Shown here piece after piece: positions 1-10,700 of a DNA stretch of 64,000 nucleotides. Below the pieces are notes generated by a model. The model did no database searches and had not been told where the DNA came from. It worked only from the letters and a program-made list of their open reading frames with translations. Origin of the DNA: Patiria pectinifera. Lineage: Eukaryota > Echinodermata > Asteroidea > Valvatida > Asterinidae. Numbering within the stretch: position 1 is the stretch's first letter; each line of letters begins with the position of its first letter. The DNA lies in contig CM057144.1 in assembly GCA_029964075.1 (NCBI GenBank), positions 3,433,281 to 3,497,280 on the forward strand, given 5' to 3'. The position numbers were made by a program, and so were the translations under genes.

Positions 1-341
1 TCAACTCAGTGTCAGCAGATGAATTATTTGAACAGGCGATTACAAAAAATATCCGTTTACACCGTGCTATATCTAAGATACAACAGTGCCCGATTGAAAT
101 TTTCAAACTTAAAAAAATATCAACAATGAACATGTCCGTAATTATTGGCTGTTGACAAATATAACTTCTCTGTAAACTTAAATACAAAATTGCAGAAACG
201 TTAAGTTAATAGGATGACCTCAAATGCACAATTTTTTTTAATTATCGGAGAAGATGTTTCCATCCTGTCAGAAAAATGCTCTAAAACAAAAATATTGCGT
301 TTGAATGGGTCCACGGGCTTATATATCAAACATGACCGTAG
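1..341. other. Non-coding leader of the window
   Basis: AT-rich sequence with no convincing coding frame. The short open frames here lack splice-site support and overlap the inverted-repeat element that follows. I see no RNA gene. Confidence 0.5.
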
Positions 342-766
342 TACACTGTTAAAAATGCCCGTAAATTTACGGACCCCGTAAAGTGAAAGATTCCGTATTT
401 TCGGCGTAACTATACGGATCTTTCCGTAAATGCAAATATTAATTATGTTAACTAGCGTGATTACCACATCAACCACATCAGCCCAAACACCTACACATAA
501 TGAAGTACATCTAAGAACATATTGTTATTTCACCCACAACCGTGTACACATATATTCAAACTCATGTTAAGGGTTTGTTTATTTTACGGAATGAAAAATC
601 TTTCCGAAAAATTTGCTGCCAGAAAGAAAATAGCGTTCCGTTTTCCTGCAGCAAAATTTCCGGAAACGAATATTTGCACTTACGGAAAGTCCGTATAATT
701 ACGCCTAAAATACGGAACATTTCACTTTACGGAGTCCGTACATTTACGAGCATTTTAAACAGTGTA
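342..766. mobile_element. MITE with TA flanks and long terminal inverted repeats
   Basis: The two ends are inverted copies: CACTGTTAAAAATG at the left and CATTTTAAACAGTG at the right, each next to a TA dinucleotide. The inverted similarity continues inward for about 90 bases through a set of TTACGG/CCGTAA words. The centre (about 440-660) codes for nothing recognisable. A TA duplication is typical of Tc1/mariner-type insertion, so this is probably a non-autonomous element of that superfamily. The superfamily call is inference; the inverted repeat is seen directly. Confidence 0.75.
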
Positions 767-1896
767 TATGTACCTCAACTATGCAGACTGTTTAGAACCA
801 AAACATCGTACAAATTTCCTTGAAAACGAAACGAGAAGTGGATTTCGATTGGGCTGTTGCTACCGTACGGTGGCAACGGCCAACGCACTTATCGACTTAA
901 AATCATTAATTCTCAACGTCACTTTAAAAAAAATGAAGAACATCAATTTGTGTGATTTCGCTTTGGAGCGTCGTGCGTTTTGGTGCTCAATTTTATTATA
1001 ATAAGGTGTCTGGTTTTCATCACGTCATGCAGTACAGGTGTTACGAACTGTGTCGTTGTGAAACCAATGAAAATGTGGCTGAAGATTTTTAAAAAATAAA
1101 TTTCCCATGGAATAAATTATTTGTGTATGGTGATAACGAGACAAGCCGGAAAAAAAATCAAATGAAGGAGGCGTATCCCCACGCACGATAGGTCGTATAA
1201 AAAAAGGATAATTTTCAAAATAAGTTGCATATCTCAGTTATAAGCTAAGCACTGTGGGATCAAAGGCGAAGCCAGGGGGTACTTAGTGGCAGAGTGCATG
1301 ACATTTAAACACACAGTCTGCGCGCTGCGCGCGACGAGGCGAGTATCTTTTTAGCATGCAGATCATCTCAACATCATTAAACGCGACTTTCTCTCATATT
1401 TCCTGAGTGTGTATTCACTTTATCACCCACTGAAAGTGGGTACCAGACGATCAAGACGGAAAATTTTCTTTGGATAATTCTGGGGTAAAAAAACGAGGAA
1501 AAATTGACTCTTCTCGATAAAAATCTAATCCCCAGTCGGATAGCGTTATTATTCATTATTTGGGAAAAAGAGAGTTGCAAGAAGAATTTAGACCGGTTTA
1601 AAATCAAATGCGCTCGTTTAGCAATGGCTTTCTGCAAGAAACGTACTTCGGGAAAGCCCATAAAACACTTTTTATGATACAATGATTATTTTACAGTGTT
1701 CAAGTTTAGAACTTTGGAACAACATCCGTCAAGTTTCGGCTTACCCACATGCATGATATTCAACCTGTACAACATGTCTTTTCGGAGTGGTTACCAACTA
1801 ATAACTATTACCATCAAAACTCAAAGACATTTATTGTGTCTCTTTCTATTTACAGCTATCAATACCAGACGCACCTATCAATAACAGCATCTCAGT
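767..1896. other. Upstream region of the ankyrin gene
   Basis: No convincing coding exon. Just before the ankyrin start codon there are two possible splice acceptors: a pyrimidine-rich tract ending in ttacag (about 1849-1854) and tctcag (1890-1895). A non-coding 5' exon could therefore lie further upstream. No TATA-like promoter could be assigned with confidence. Confidence 0.35.
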
Positions 1897-3660
1897 ATGT
1901 CGGTTAGCAAGAAGAACAAAGTCATCCGCATCTTATCGGCCAAGGAACGGAGCCTCTTCAACGCCATCAACAGCGAGGATGTCACGGCGGCAAGGCAACT
2001 GGTTGAAGGGGAAGGAGTTGACGTCAACGCCCAGGACGTGTTCCAGCGGACACCTCTCATCCGGGCTTGCCTTCTGAGTGGGCAGGAGGAGAGACTCGCT
2101 ATTGCCTCCGTCCTGCTTAACAGAGGTGCAGATGTGAACCTCAGGGATAACCACGGCCGAACGGCGCTGATGGTGCTCTGCAAGGAAAGCCCCGAGGTAG
2201 TGCCGATCTTGGGGATGGTCTTGAAGCGCAAGGCAGACCCTAACCTCCAGGACGACGACGGCGACACGGCCCTGCTCCACGCCGTCAAGATAGACAACGC
2301 TGACGCGGTCAGGACACTCATCAGACATGGCACGGTGGACGTGGAGATGAAGAACTCCGAAGGTGATTCACCGCTCCTGCTGGCGGCCAAGCAGCAGAAC
2401 GCCGAGATCTGCGGCATACTGGTGCAGGAGGGACGTGCTGACCACTCCACCATCCCACTGTTCCTGAGAAAGTACCTGCCCCCAGAATGCCAAGAGACTG
2501 ATTTTACTAAGGAAAGACATGACCGCTTTGAGGAGTACAGAAGGAATGCGCAGGGTTTACCTGGAACACCTTACGGTAATCAGGTAATCCATGAACCTTA
2601 TCCACAGAACACACAACAAGGACCTGGTGAAGCCGCTGGGAAATGGCGGAAAGCTGCAAAGACTGTGCAAACTGCAAATGCCTTCGAGGAAGCGCTCAAA
2701 GTGGCTCAGGAAAAGAAAGCTGCGGCACATGCAAAAGCGAAGGCGGAAGCAGAAGCGAAAGCTAAGGCAGAAGCAGAGGCGAAGGCGAGAGCTGACGCAG
2801 AGGCGAGAGCGAAAGCGAAAGCTGAATCAGAGGCGAAAGCGAAAGCTGTAGCAGAGGCAAAAGCCAAAGCTGAAGCAGAGGCGAAAGCGCAAGCTTTTGC
2901 GAAGGCAGAAGCTGCAGCAAAGGTCGCAGCGCAAGAAAAAGCCGCGGCAGAAATCAAGGTGAAGGCAGAAGCAAAGGCGAAGGTGGAAGCCGAGGCGAAG
3001 GCAGGCGCTCAAGCTCGAGACGAAGCGAGGAAACAAGCAGAAGCACGAACAAGAGAAGAATCAGCGCGAAGGAAAGCAGAAGCACAAGCTCGGGATGAAG
3101 GACGCAAGAAGGCTGAAGCTCATGCCAGAGAAGAGGAGGCTAGGAAAAAGGCAGAAGCACATGCAAGAGAGGAAGCGCGCAAGAAGGATGAAGCTAGGGA
3201 AGAAGAGGCGCGGAAGATAGCGCAAGCTAAGGAAGAAGCTCAGGCCAAGGAAGCAGAAGCCAGAGCAGCCGAACAAGCGAAGGGGAAACCAGAACCTCCC
3301 CGACCACCTTCACGCCCCCGTTCAAGGACACCATCGCAGGAGCAGTCGCGGCTTCCCCCGGCCAAAAAGTCAAACTGGGCTGTCGTCCCGAGAAAGGGTC
3401 TCTCGGAGCTTCAACCTCTCAACCCTGCCCCGCACAACAAGTCCAAGCGGAGCAAGGAGGAGCTCAAGACCTACAAGACCAAGTCTGGCCGGATGATCTA
3501 TCCCAATGCTCCCCATGACAAGGATTACGATAACATATCGGCGATAAGGGACGGACAGCAACCAGTGCCAAAGCGAAAGGGAAAAGGAAAGAAGGGTCCT
3601 CTGCTGCCGGCGATAGCTGAGGCTGCTGTCAGGAAACGAGCAGTCATTTCCACCACATAG
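1897..3660 (+). CDS. Ankyrin-repeat protein with long charged Ala-rich helix (hypothetical, single exon)
   Basis: An uninterrupted 587-codon frame from ATG to TAG, much longer than chance and GC-richer than its surroundings. Residues about 20-180 hold five ankyrin repeats, with typical words such as RTPLIRA, GADVNLRD, GRTAL, ADPNLQD and GDTALLHA. Residues about 245-465 are an almost unbroken run of Ala, Lys, Glu and Arg (AKAKAEAEAKAK style), predicted to form a stable single helix or coiled coil. A Pro/Arg/Ser-rich stretch (PPRPPSRPRSRTPS) follows, then a basic tail with KRKGKGKKG and a possible conserved patch at SGRMIYPNAPHDKDYDN. The basic segments could be nuclear-localisation signals. 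There is no signal peptide or membrane segment. The ankyrin part recalls the ANKRD34 group in spacing and in its intronless coding region, but the tail does not match what I know of that group, so I give no symbol. The function is unknown; ankyrin repeats usually bind proteins. The start is the first ATG in frame. Confidence 0.82.
   Translation: MSVSKKNKVIRILSAKERSLFNAINSEDVTAARQLVEGEGVDVNAQDVFQRTPLIRACLLSGQEERLAIASVLLNRGADVNLRDNHGRTALMVLCKESPEVVPILGMVLKRKADPNLQDDDGDTALLHAVKIDNADAVRTLIRHGTVDVEMKNSEGDSPLLLAAKQQNAEICGILVQEGRADHSTIPLFLRKYLPPECQETDFTKERHDRFEEYRRNAQGLPGTPYGNQVIHEPYPQNTQQGPGEAAGKWRKAAKTVQTANAFEEALKVAQEKKAAAHAKAKAEAEAKAKAEAEAKARADAEARAKAKAESEAKAKAVAEAKAKAEAEAKAQAFAKAEAAAKVAAQEKAAAEIKVKAEAKAKVEAEAKAGAQARDEARKQAEARTREESARRKAEAQARDEGRKKAEAHAREEEARKKAEAHAREEARKKDEAREEEARKIAQAKEEAQAKEAEARAAEQAKGKPEPPRPPSRPRSRTPSQEQSRLPPAKKSNWAVVPRKGLSELQPLNPAPHNKSKRSKEELKTYKTKSGRMIYPNAPHDKDYDNISAIRDGQQPVPKRKGKGKKGPLLPAIAEAAVRKRAVISTT
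2710..3285 (+). repeat. Internal low-complexity repeat coding for the charged helix
   Basis: Irregular repeats of gcagaagcgaaagc-like words make up about 580 bases of the ankyrin gene. They keep the reading frame, so length changes by slippage would add or remove whole turns of helix. The antisense open frames over this stretch are shadows of the repeat. Confidence 0.8.
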
Positions 3661-5664
3661 AACGTGTTTTTTTTTTCTCGATCAAGCCCGAGAAGTCCGT
3701 TTGTTTATAACGATGGTTCTTGTGCTTTGGACGCTGATTGTACATTGCACACCACGAACAATGGATCAGGCATGCAATTGTGAAGTAGAGGAAATTCTAA
3801 GCTTTATAAAACTTTATATACAGTGTTTTCAAATGTTAATCGCATAATTGCGAAGTGAAAAAGAGGAAATTAGCTGAACCAAAGAGACGTTGCACACCTG
3901 AGAATTATCCGGATATTTTTTATATGAAATTTGCGTCGGAAAAATGTAAATTTTGATATTGAGTTTTACCTTTCGCCGACATAGGCAAAAAAAAGCAACA
4001 CCTTTAATTTATCTATAGTATAGAAAACCGCACGCTATGCTTGTTGGGTGTTATGGATGAAACTGTTCCCCGTTTCTCAACAACATCATTCAGAACAATC
4101 TGTATTGAACTTTGAATGATTGTTGTTACCTTCTCGCCAGAACTGAAGTCTGAAAATGTAGCAAACAAAATGCACGCTATAATTAGGGTCAAATGGTGTC
4201 ACATTTTATTAGCAGCCCGGCAATACACAACAGTACTGTTATAGAATGAAATAAAAGATATTCAGCCATTATTCGGCCTAAAAATATAGTCCGTATATAA
4301 ACGCAATCATCGCAATGATGTATAATATGCGCATGTAGAATGAGGCTCTATGAATGCAAAGAACGATACGGGAGTTTTTACAAGAAAACCATAATGTATG
4401 CGTAAAGAATGTGCGTCTTTCCGGGGAGAGTTGTGCGAAATTCTTCTACCTAGGAAAATGCCGACCTTTAATAAAGCGAACACTCATCAGACAATCGGCA
4501 AATAATATTACTGCTTCCAGTGGCGCAGGAGCGATTCCCCCCCCCCCATACATATGCGGATTTCCAGCAGTTAAAAAATGACATCGAGTCAGAAGCCATA
4601 GTGTCAACAGACTGGTGCCTCATAAAATGCATTATCACGTATAGTGAAAATTCACTGTCGGGTATCAGGTTCCATGCCAGTTTCAGACTTAACACTTAAT
4701 TATGGCCATCCAGTGAACACGTGCCCGACGCAACCTTTTGAAAAGAAACACGTCACTGCATGGAATGACGACAATCATCATACAAGTAGCTGGATACGGA
4801 GTTTTGAGGATCAAACCTGTACCCCGAGATTCCTTCGCGCGGTCATTACACGGACACCGTAAGTTTTGAAGACTCTATTTAAATGGTCTTTTCAACCATA
4901 TCAGTTCACGGCACACTCGTTTTCGAACCCCAAAAGAGCACTTTCTCTCGTATTCTTTTAAGTAATCTAAATACGGCAGATGCTTCACCGACAGTTTTAC
5001 AAAAGACGATTGGGCTCACGCTTGTTAACTAACATACTACCGACTGGAAGAACAGTATTCGAAGAAAAACATAGAGACTTTAGCGACAGAAAAGTCCAAC
5101 AACCAGCTTCACAAACACAGAAATCAAACAAGAAAAACCTCGGACAACTTTTCGCTTCTGCTCAAGCAAAATATGTTTCATTACGGTCATTAATATTTCT
5201 ACTCGCGCTTAATTATAAACGTTAAAAGCACAAACACGCTACACCTTCACAGCAGCACACCCATCGCAAGTAACGATTTAAATAGCAAAGGTCGAAATGA
5301 AGGAAAGAGAGTGAACGGACGAACGAGCCGTTACTAATTAAAATCGATAGGGAAATAGCGGAATCTTTGTTTTGCTCACGAAGCAGTGTTTTATTGACAA
5401 CGCCACCGCCGCTGGATGTGATGTTTGACATACGCGATTCGGCACGTGGTATATACCAATATCGACCGAGGCCGTCGGCATGGCAACTCCAAGCCGTTGC
5501 TATGACTACGTCGAACTGGGGCCTGTTTACAATGCACTGATTGCCATTCGAGAAGAAATGGTTGCGTTTGTTTTGTCGAGGACAGAAGCGTCGCCTCCCG
5601 AAAAATCGATTTTTTGAGAAAACAGATGAGACATAAATCTGGGTCACAATTTGCTACTCATATA
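3661..5664. other. 3' flank of the ankyrin gene and intergenic DNA
   Basis: AT-rich and without a recognisable gene. A candidate polyadenylation signal AATAAA lies near 4249 on the plus strand, which would give a 3' untranslated region of about 600 bases. The open frames around 4354-5647 have no domain I recognise and no codon signature, and I treat them as chance. Confidence 0.4.
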
Positions 5665-5830
5665 CTACTACAGGGTTCCTGCAAACATAAGATCTTGGAA
5701 AATCCTGGAATTTAAAGCTATAATGGAAAGTCATGGACATTCATGGATTTGTTTTTTTCAAAGACTCATGGAAAGTAACTATTCTAAGAAAATGAAAGTC
5801 ATGGAAATGTCATGAAATCCTGCGCAACCC
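5665..5830. repeat. Dispersed repeat of the 'TCATGGAAA' type
   Basis: Starts with AGGGTTCCTGCA and contains many copies of tcatggaa, a composition shared with the hAT-like element at 12858-13224 (there in reverse, as ttccatgac). It is probably a decayed relative; the right end was not delimited with certainty. Confidence 0.5.
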
Positions 5831-5852
5831 ATACGTGATGATGCGTTATTTA

Positions 5853-5974
5853 CAGGGGTGTGAGTGACCACTGATAAAAATAGCTGAAAACAGCTGAAAA
5901 AGGTGTAAAAAAAAGCTGAAATCCAGAACAAAGAAAGCTGAAATCAGCTTTAATGCTGAGAATTCACACCCCTG
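5853..5974. mobile_element. Short MITE (122 bp) with CAGGGGTGTGA ends
   Basis: Inverted ends CAGGGGTGTGAGT and ATTCACACCCCTG enclose repeats of agctgaaa. It is too short to code for anything and was probably mobilised by a transposase encoded elsewhere. Confidence 0.65.
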
Positions 5975-6789
5975 ATTTAGCTATGGCAATCTTCCAGTTT
6001 GCCTTTATTCCAGTACCTACCTCAACCTTATGCTCTATACTTGCTCATTCAGTACACCATTGCGATATGATTCTGTGGTGCTCATAGTCTTGTGCCAAAC
6101 TGGAAGGCTGAAAGGGAGTCGGGTCCCTTGCATCCAGAGCAATAGGCTCCTAATAAGATGCCCAATCAGCGTAGGACTTGGTCTAAGAAATTCCAATTTG
6201 TCCAGGATAAAAGTCAAGCAATTTCATTTCAAGATTCCCGTGGGAACTCTGATACTAACGATTGATAGAAATGTCAAAATTACAAACACGTTTTTTTTAA
6301 CTCCTCAGGTTAAAAAAGGAGAGAAAAGGGATGCCAAATTAGAAATATGCCTTCAAACACAAGGTCATTTATTTTCTCAGTTTCAGAAAAGCGATCTACA
6401 GAAAACTAACAATAAACAACTGATTCCTATACAACGAGCCATTTTATACACCTGTACAAATATAATCTCGAAAATTGACATGATTGTGTCAAAATGAGCA
6501 TGGGAGTCTTTTTAAGTAGGAATCAGGAATGGAAGTTTGAATAATTCAAATTCATTACAACATTCATTCAAACCTCAACCCTGTGGTAGTTCCAATACAG
6601 CTTTTTTTTTTTATATGAAACACCTGATCCTAGAGACCTGATTTTATTAGCTTATCATTAGTCCCTCTACAGGACCAAAACGCCCTGCCTGTTACTCCTT
6701 GTGGGCTCTGTGCGCCAACAAGAGAGGGCGCTTTTTTACCACTTTCAAGAACTCCATGGACGGAACACCCTGTGGGAGCGTAGTGGTTT

Positions 6790-7345
6790 ACCTGCTAAAA
6801 ATCAAATTTCTGATAAATTGACACTTTAGAATTTACATATTTACCTGCCAAGGACACACAAAGTTACTTCGTGAATGGTCTTCTAATGATACCTGACCCT
6901 CAAAACATCGGTTTAGACACCTTACTTGTGTAGTTAAGTGCAATATTGTCCGAGATATTGACTAAAAATCAAATATCTGATAAACCGACACTTTATAATT
7001 TACATATTTTCATGCCAAAGACACGCATAGTTACTTCGTGAATGGTCTTCTAATGATACTTGACCCTCAAAACATGGGTTTAGACACCTTACCGGTGTAG
7101 TTATGTGCAATATTGGCCGAGATATGCCAAAAACATGACTTTCCGGTATTTGCGGCACTAATTTGCATATTCCTATGCCACAGACACATGTGGTCACTTC
7201 CAGAATAGTTTTATTGTGATCTCTGACCTTGAAAACATGGGTTTAGACACCTAGTTCGTTCAGTTATCTGCAATATTGGCTGAGATATAATTAAAAATAG
7301 ATTTTTCGGTAATGGCGGCACACATTTGCATAAAAACAATACGTG
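6790..7345. repeat. Tandem repeat, ~165-bp unit, about 3.5 diverged copies
   Basis: The same block (a degenerate 'gacacttta-atttacatatt' start, then 'ggtcttctaatgat', 'aaaacatgggtttagacacc' and 'caatattggc-gagatat') recurs at about 6820, 6989, 7148 and 7313, spacings of 159-169 bases. The copies differ by many substitutions and the last is incomplete. Antisense frames here are shadows. Confidence 0.75.
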
Positions 7346-7399
7346 GGACATTTTTTGAATTTTTTAACATAGCAAATCGTTTTCTACGCATTTTTTCTG

Positions 7400-7796
7400 A
7401 CCTAGAAACATTGATTAGAAATTGATTTCCGAGGGTGCACGATACCCCCCCTTTTCCGACTGAACTAATAGTGCGAAGTATGTATGATTAGACGACGTTG
7501 ATTCGGCATGTGCACAAAGCCATAGCGTCTTTGTTCAAGCGTAGAGCGTTCGCGGCAATGCATTTGTATGTCCCTCCCAGTGGTCCCCCAACTCTCCCTT
7601 CATAACCCTTAAGGGGGTACATGTACTTGTGCACGGAGCCCACACCGCCCGAAACTGCCCCAGCAGGCGATGATTGTTTGATTTATCAAGGAGTAAATAC
7701 ATTGTAATACAATGTAAGTGTTAATGGATATTAGTGTGTCCACAGCAACAGCTGCGTCAATCAGAAATAGTCTCTCTTTCGCTCAGGATTTTGGAA
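7400..7796. other. 3' flank of RNASEH2B with a dispersed-repeat fragment
   Basis: Contains a copy of a dispersed repeat marked by ccgcccgaaactgcccc and by aatacattgtaatacaatg (about 7640-7725). Related fragments occur at about 6674, 10215-10365, 35930-36000 (reverse) and 50177-50330. No clear polyadenylation signal for RNASEH2B was found close to its stop codon. Confidence 0.4.
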
Positions 7797-10700
7797 TTAT
7801 TTCGTAGAATTAGACTTCTTCGGTTTGCCGAAGAAGCTGGCGATGCTCTTCATTCCCGTCTTGTCGACTTTGCTGAGCGCCCTTTGTGCTGCCGTCAACT
7901 TGGGCTAAAAAAAAAAAAAAAAAAATTCATGGTAAGGCCAAAAAAAAAAAATAAGTCGGTCTCTGGTCAGCGCGCGCGTCGATTTTAAGCATGCGCGTTG
8001 ATCTTTTTTTTTCTCCAAAATGTTCCGCGGTAGCTCCAACAGCGCCCTTTATTTCTGCACCTCCTCAATTTTTTTTAACAAAGAGCACCAAGGAATGGGA
8101 AATTGCACCAAGGCAAATGATCGAAAGCACCAAGGCAAATTATGGAGGACACCAATGTGCATGAGGACACCAAAAAAGCAAAATAGTACCTCACCTTGTC
8201 TGTACAATCCAAGCTTGAAGAAAAAAAAAAAAACAAGCCGCGTGGCCGCGTCAATTCCAGAACTTTGGTCTGACCAGAGACCGAATATTTTTTTTTGTTG
8301 GCCTAAAGCAGGCCAGAAACTTCAGTCTTTGATCCTGAGCAAAGAGAAGTACGGCAACAGTACTGATCCATTAAGCTCCGCCCTCCTGGTGTTTTGACCA
8401 ATCACAGCAGTTATTAATTGTCCGCCATGCAGTGGATATATGGGGGAAGGTTAGGGAGGGGATGCAAAGTGGAAGGGTGCAATGGGCTAGAAATTGATAA
8501 AGCAAATTCGAGATGCTAATAGCAAAATCGGGATGCTGATATAAAAATTGGGATGCCGTTAGCAAAATTGGGACGGCAGAATCATCCTCCTTTAGGCAAA
8601 CATCATGTGTCCGTCACCAAATTTGCAGGAATGAAGAGCACCACCTATTGTCTGATAGTGTCCCTGATCGTCCGCTTGGAACAGCGCCCCCATATGAAGA
8701 TGGTTTCCATCCCCCTCATGTCTCTGGTCAAAGCACTTCACAATTATTGCCCCTGTTCATTCGATCAGTTTCTGCAGCAGCTCGAGATCAGCACAACCTG
8801 TTCTCTACCACCGGAAGTACCAATTTACACTTTTTGGTGGATTATTGTTGTAAACTGTCTTGCCTTAGGACACAAACACCACCACTACATCAGGGTTTGA
8901 ACCCATGTACAACTTGACCTGAGTTTAGCATCACAAGGGTGGATCCAGTGTGGGGGGGGGGGGCAACAGGGGCCATGCCCCCCCCCAAAAAAACCCACCA
9001 AACAACCCAATTGCTTTTTAAAGTGACGTCGCAATAAAGGCGGGCACTTTGCATACCACCATCTTTTCCTCCAAAAAAAAAAATTGTCAAAGTGGTCAGA
9101 AATTGCCTCAGATCGCACCACAGAGCATCTAGAATCCATAATTTTTAGGACCCACTTTTTGACAGACCAAAATGTTTTGTGTTCTGGATCCGTTCATGAG
9201 CATATGTAATCAGTCTCACTGACCTTTGGTTTCTCTGTTGAATTTCCGTTAAAGTTCTTGCTGTAGTCTTCTTCAGGTTCGCCGTTTGCAGTGGACAATC
9301 TTGCTTTCTGTAAAAGGCGAAAAAAGATTCTCTGAAGAATAACAGATTCTACAAAAAAATTAACTTTGTATTTTCCAGAGGAAAAGCAGTTACTGCGGTA
9401 TTGGTTTATTTCAGCATTTTTCATTCTTCACTGATAACACATAGGGAACTCGCAGTACTTAAAGCTAGAGTCCATCATTTGCAGCTATCCAAAAAGCAAC
9501 TGGCATAATTATTGTTGAAAAACATACTTGGTTGAAAGATAGCAAGGGGACTAAACTCCCTGTGAAATTATTTTCTGGCAAGCTGTCATTTTGAAGAAAT
9601 CAACGAAAGAAGGCCTTTCCAACGGTGCGTCTTAAGAAGCACCGTAGGAAATTCAAATTAGTAGTTCGTTTTGTTATTCGGCAAAGCGCGCGCAAGCGTT
9701 GACACGCGTGTGGTTGCTATAATTCGTTGGATCAGTGCGCGACATCGCGTAGCTGCAATCGGCTCAGTGAGAACGTGTCTCCGACACTGAATTCAGGCCC
9801 AATTCAAAACATGATTCAGCAACTTTTGATTTGAAATCTAGATCCTAGAATGTTGTTTTTCTCGAAATGTACAGCTGAAGCTGAGCTGAAACTTCATCAG
9901 GTTAGTTAGCAGCACCCTTCTTTAGATTTTGTTGCTTCAAATGAACAAAATGCACAAATTACAAATGATGGACGGTACCTTTAAGCACTAAATAAGAACT
10001 GTATTATTCTTTGGTAAAAAATAAATTTAGCATGACTTACCTTGCAGGGAGGTTGTGAAGCCGTGTCGGTCTCAGCGGCTTTCTTTTCTGCAACTGCTTT
10101 GATTCTGCGACAAATCATTGCACAAAATGGAATAAATTACTCACTAACCACACAAACTATGTTTCCACATCTCTATTTCTGAATTTGTCAACTTTAGATG
10201 GTGGGTTTGATACTTCAGTCACCGCCCAAAACCGCCCTGCCTGTTACTGCAGCGCCCAAAACCGCCCAAGCACTCTATGGTTTTATTCATTCTTCAGTGA
10301 ATAAATACAATGTAATACAATGTAATACAATGTAATACAATGTAGTACAGGTGCTAATGGGTTAAACCAAATCCAGCCAACAACTTGTTGATGGACTTTG
10401 CATTCGGCTGACTTGAAGTTTCACTTCAGAGGAGAATAATAAAGACAATAGTTTGATACAAAAGTACCTTTTTTTAGCTGTGCGTAAATAAATAACGACA
10501 CGGATGCCCTTCGGCAAACAACTCTCACTATAAAGGCATGTAAGATCACTTGCTTTTCATGCATTGTGTTCGATTCCAATACCGCCGCAATTCAAAATCC
10601 AAAGAAAAAGGTTCAAAACCTAACCCGTTGATGTTTCAGCTCAATGGATATTACACTTATTTGATAAAAACTGTGAAAGACCATGCACAACCTTTTGATC

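Noticed and set aside
2591..3276. Open frames on both strands overlapping the ankyrin gene
   Set aside because: They are shadows of the low-complexity helix-coding repeat.
8885..9139. Gly/Pro-rich open frames in RNASEH2B intron 9 and similar ones at 54909-55143
   Set aside because: They come from homopolymer G and C runs in a repeat shared by the two places.
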